DNA of 64,000 nucleotides from an uncultured Lachnospiraceae bacterium (GTDB lineage Bacteria > Bacillota > Clostridia > Lachnospirales > Lachnospiraceae), in contig CAJULA010000005.1 in assembly GCA_910587155.1 (NCBI GenBank), positions 1-64,000 on the forward strand, written 5' to 3'. The notes under the pieces were generated by a model. It was not told the origin of the DNA. It saw only the letters and a program-made list of their open reading frames with translations, and searched no databases. Positions within the stretch are counted from its first letter, which is position 1, and each line of letters opens with the position of its first letter. The position numbers were made by a program, and so were the translations under genes. Below are positions 61,443-64,000 of this stretch, in pieces.

Positions 61443-63296
61443 GTGAGAGTCCTAAAAAATTACTGGCAGCAGACAGAGCCAATCAAAAAAACAGCAGACA
61501 TAATCGGCCTGTGTATCATTCTGGCAGGCCTTTGTGTCAGCATTCTTATGAACTGCGTGGGGCGTTCTCTGTGGCTGGATGAGGCGATGCTGGCATATTC
61601 GTTCAGCGAGCGCTCTTTCTTTGGCCTGACAGACGGCGTATTTGAATGGGAACAGAGTGCGCCGGTGCTCTATCTGTATCTGGTGAAGCTGCTGACACTT
61701 GTGTTTGGCAACACGGAAGCCGTACTGCGCAGCTTTTCCGTTTTTTCCTATGTGGCTGTGCTGTTCCTGGGCGGCTATGCGGCGCGCAGGCTGTTTCAGC
61801 TCAGATATCCCATTCTGGTCAGTGCTTTTCTGGCCAATATGAATTTTATTTTAAGGTACTCCAATGAGTTTAAGCAGTACCTGTCAGAATGTATCTGGGT
61901 GCTGCTGGTACTCATTCTCTATGAATGTTATAAGGAAAAAGGGCTGGCATGGTGGAAAATGATGGCCGGCTTTATGGTTTTTATCTGGGGTGCCAATCCG
62001 GCCTGCTTTTTTATCGGTGGCATACTTCTCTATGAATTTGCAGACGGCATCCTGAAAAAGGACGGTGTCATGGTCCGCAACAGCATTGCCACCGGCGTCG
62101 GTGTCGGCATCAGCTTTGTGGTCTATTATTTTTACTGGCTGCGGGGCATTGCTCTCAGCGGAGCGATGCAGAGCTATTGGGAGAATGCAGATTTCCCGCT
62201 GATCCCCCGCAGTGTGGATGATCTGAAAATGGCCAAAGCCATGGTATATGAGATTTTCATTACATTCCGGGAGGCCAGACTCTTTATGGCGGCTTTTGTG
62301 CTGGCAGCCTTTGTGCTGGGGGTTTTTCTGGAGGGGAACCGTTACTGCAAGGTAATCTTTCTCGGGTTTTTCGTCGCTCTGTTTGCTTCCTATATCCATA
62401 TGTTTCCCATTGCGGACAGGCTCTGGTGTTTTTCCTTTCCTGTTTTTACCATTCTGGCCTTTTACGCGATTGACAGGATGGCGGCGGGGGGTAAAAAAGC
62501 GGAGCTGGCAGCCCTTTTCCTTATGTTTACACTGATGCTGACCAACAACGGCATCCTTGTATACAGAAATCCGGAGCATGTATTTCAGAAGGGAGAAGAG
62601 GCCAATCCGGCCATAGCCTGGCTGCAGGAGCATGTGGCCGCAGATGAAAAAGTCTATGTGTATTATCAGAGCATTCCGGTGACCAGATATAAGATCGGTT
62701 ATGATACAAACCGGATCGGCAATGGGGAAGCGGACAACATTATCTGGGCAACCGATACGCCGAATAAAGAAAAGGCGCAGGCGGATATCGAGAGGGTGCT
62801 CGGGGAGCCGAAATGCTATATCCTTGCCTCCCATGCGCCGGAAGAGCGGATCGGGCCCCTGCTTACCGCCCTGTCGCAGTCGGGCAGTCTGGAGATCGTA
62901 CTGAATGAGTATGAGACGCCGCTTTATTTCTATGCCTCCGCGCCCGGGGACAGAAAGAGCAGAGTGAGCTATGAGCTGATCTCTCAGGAAGAAGAAGGCG
63001 ATACCTGCTATGTGACAATCCGCGTCAACAATACAGGTATTTCCTATATCAATACGGAATATGACAATGTGCGGGTGGCATGCCGGGAGAGGGAGGACAT
63101 CGGCACAAACCTCTGGGGAAATCTTGCGCCCGGCGCGTATTATGATATGCCCCTTGAGTTTGACTGGAATGGTCAGACCTCGGTTTCCCTCCAGTTGGAG
63201 AACGGCGGCAGATACTGGTTTGATGAACTGGGCTGTGAACCGATTACCATCACCAGACAGACCGCGCAGGAACTGCCGGGAGAGAAAACGCAGTAG
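61443..63296 (+). CDS. Polytopic GT39-like membrane glycosyltransferase
   Basis: This 617-residue protein has about ten transmembrane segments followed by a soluble C-terminal domain (about residues 390-617) with a beta-rich end. The first loop GRSLWLDEAMLAYSF carries the LDEA motif of PMT/GT39-like enzymes, with the catalytic Asp-Glu. YLYLVKLL and FQLRYPILVSAFL follow as in that family. The start is GTG 61443, four bases after the CotH stop, with GGAG about 13 bases upstream. It is translated together with CotH and probably modifies the same surface product. Confidence 0.75.
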   Translation: MRVLKNYWQQTEPIKKTADIIGLCIILAGLCVSILMNCVGRSLWLDEAMLAYSFSERSFFGLTDGVFEWEQSAPVLYLYLVKLLTLVFGNTEAVLRSFSVFSYVAVLFLGGYAARRLFQLRYPILVSAFLANMNFILRYSNEFKQYLSECIWVLLVLILYECYKEKGLAWWKMMAGFMVFIWGANPACFFIGGILLYEFADGILKKDGVMVRNSIATGVGVGISFVVYYFYWLRGIALSGAMQSYWENADFPLIPRSVDDLKMAKAMVYEIFITFREARLFMAAFVLAAFVLGVFLEGNRYCKVIFLGFFVALFASYIHMFPIADRLWCFSFPVFTILAFYAIDRMAAGGKKAELAALFLMFTLMLTNNGILVYRNPEHVFQKGEEANPAIAWLQEHVAADEKVYVYYQSIPVTRYKIGYDTNRIGNGEADNIIWATDTPNKEKAQADIERVLGEPKCYILASHAPEERIGPLLTALSQSGSLEIVLNEYETPLYFYASAPGDRKSRVSYELISQEEEGDTCYVTIRVNNTGISYINTEYDNVRVACREREDIGTNLWGNLAPGAYYDMPLEFDWNGQTSVSLQLENGGRYWFDELGCEPITITRQTAQELPGEKTQ

Positions 63297-63317
63297 TGGA
63301 AATAGGAGATTTTAGTT

Positions 63318-64000
63318 ATGGTATTTACATCCTGGCAGTTTTTTCTTATCTTGCCTTGTGTCTTATTGCTGTATTTTATCATACCGGGAAGCTGGCGTGT
63401 CTGTTACCTTCTGGCAGTCAGCTGCCTGTTTTATGCCTGCTTCCATCCGGTATATCTGATGGTGATTCTGGCGGTGGCAGGCATTTCCTGGTATGGCGCT
63501 CTGGCGCTGGAAAAAAGGCGCATGCAGCAGAGGGCGGCAGTCAGTCGTCCGTTTCGTTTTTATGTGACCTTGTGTCTGTTGTTTCTTGTATTGTTTAAAT
63601 ATACGCGATTTCTGCTTGACAATCTGAAGCAGCTGTCCGGCCTGTTTGGCGGCTCTTTTCCGGCACTGTCATTTTCGCTGGTGATGCCGGTGGGCATCTC
63701 CTATTACATTTTTCAGGCGGTCAGTTATCTCACAGATGTATCCCGGGGCACAAGTAAGGCAGAGCGGAATTTTCTGCAGTATGCCCTGTATCTTTCTTTT
63801 TTCCCGAAGGTGATTTCGGGGCCGATTGAGCGGGCCGATGCGTTCCTGCCTCAGATCAGGAACTGCCATACATGGAACCTCTGGGACGGGGCGCGGGTGC
63901 GCGACGGCCTTGTTTTGATGATGTGGGGATATTTTGAGAAGCTGGTCATTGCCGACCGTCTTGCCATTCTGACGGGGGAAGTGTTCGGCGATTATGCGGG
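63318..64000 (+). CDS. MBOAT-family O-acyltransferase (AlgI/DltB-like), cut by window end
   Basis: The first 227 codons of a membrane-bound O-acyltransferase are present. It starts MVFTSWQFFLILPCVLLLYF with the usual N-terminal helices. SLVMPVGISYYIFQAVSYLT and FFPKVISGPIERAD are the conserved motifs of AlgI-type proteins. The catalytic His would come later, beyond the window. AGGAG stands 9-13 bases before ATG 63318. Such enzymes O-acetylate extracellular polysaccharides with a secreted partner, which would be expected just downstream. Confidence 0.85.
   Translation, partial: MVFTSWQFFLILPCVLLLYFIIPGSWRVCYLLAVSCLFYACFHPVYLMVILAVAGISWYGALALEKRRMQQRAAVSRPFRFYVTLCLLFLVLFKYTRFLLDNLKQLSGLFGGSFPALSFSLVMPVGISYYIFQAVSYLTDVSRGTSKAERNFLQYALYLSFFPKVISGPIERADAFLPQIRNCHTWNLWDGARVRDGLVLMMWGYFEKLVIADRLAILTGEVFGDYA

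Noticed and set aside
61884..62834. 316-codon minus-strand open frame within the GT39-like gene
   Set aside because: The antisense frame has highly basic composition and no motif. The plus-strand gene has membrane segments and the LDEA motif.
1..64000. tRNA, rRNA or CRISPR arrays
   Set aside because: No cloverleaf-like gene, conserved rRNA stretch or regularly spaced repeat set was noticed on either strand.

Overview
The window looks like a chromosomal surface-polysaccharide region of a Gram-positive clostridial bacterium, most likely Lachnospiraceae or a close relative. The grounds are AGGAGG-type ribosome sites, ATG/GTG/TTG starts, LicD, Uma2, DUF6056-like, CotH and PAP2-type proteins of the kind common in that group, and IS982, IS110 and IS630 transposase traces. 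No rRNA, tRNA or CRISPR array was seen. Base composition is a mosaic by eye. About 1-12.9 kb, 18-23.5 kb and 34-37.5 kb are very AT-rich. The rest is near 50% GC, which is probably the host background.

Layout. (1) 0-17.3 kb: a plus-strand glycan-assembly operon. It holds a truncated DUF6056-like membrane protein, an FkbM-type methyltransferase, five family-2 glycosyltransferases, two polytopic GT39/GT87-like proteins, a multidomain methyltransferase-cytidylyltransferase, and two LicD proteins. Several of these carry the same small Rossmann-like accessory module. LicD plus a TagD-like cytidylyltransferase suggests phosphodiester (phosphocholine-, phosphoglycerol- or similar) decoration. (2) 17.3-23.5 kb: an accessory island with a Uma2 nuclease, a small acidic protein, a roughly 1,200-codon frame-broken gene whose C-terminal part has an HETSH zinc-peptidase-like motif, an FRG-domain protein, and a toxin-antitoxin remnant. 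(3) 23.5-33.8 kb: a nucleotide-sugar block with an HMGL-like aldolase, a thiamine-diphosphate enzyme, CDP-glucose 4,6-dehydratase, two rfbF-type cytidylyltransferase paralogues (one lacking the catalytic signature) and an epimerase/reductase, plus a PAP2-GDPD-propeller fusion. Together these fit a branched or otherwise modified CDP-deoxysugar. (4) 33.8-37.6 kb: a decay zone with a duplicated epimerase scrap, a RelE/ParE-like toxin broken by a perfect 26-bp inverted repeat, its intact antitoxin, an IS630 transposase with a frameshift, and a chimeric ORF.

(5) 37.6-46.8 kb: the most interesting region. Eight tightly packed plus-strand genes encode a small coiled-coil protein, a Rubisco-activase-like AAA+ ATPase, a small protein of possible HORMA-like fold, a membrane-hairpin protein, an unknown protein, a membrane-anchored Hsp70/actin-fold ATPase, a coiled-coil protein and a Ycf46-like AAA+ ATPase. 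No substrate enzyme is present. I read it as a candidate undescribed Hsp70/double-AAA+ remodelling or surveillance system. It is followed by an XRE regulator with a palindromic upstream site and by an intact tyrosine recombinase on the opposite strand.

(6) 48.3-64 kb: a second glycan-assembly block at host GC. On the plus strand: GT39-like protein, ManC-type GDP-mannose pyrophosphorylase, ABC flippase-like exporter. On the minus strand: membrane protein, anchored protein, GT2, GNAT, DegT aminotransferase, GT4. On the plus strand again, behind a clear promoter: CotH, GT39-like protein and an MBOAT O-acyltransferase that runs off the window end.
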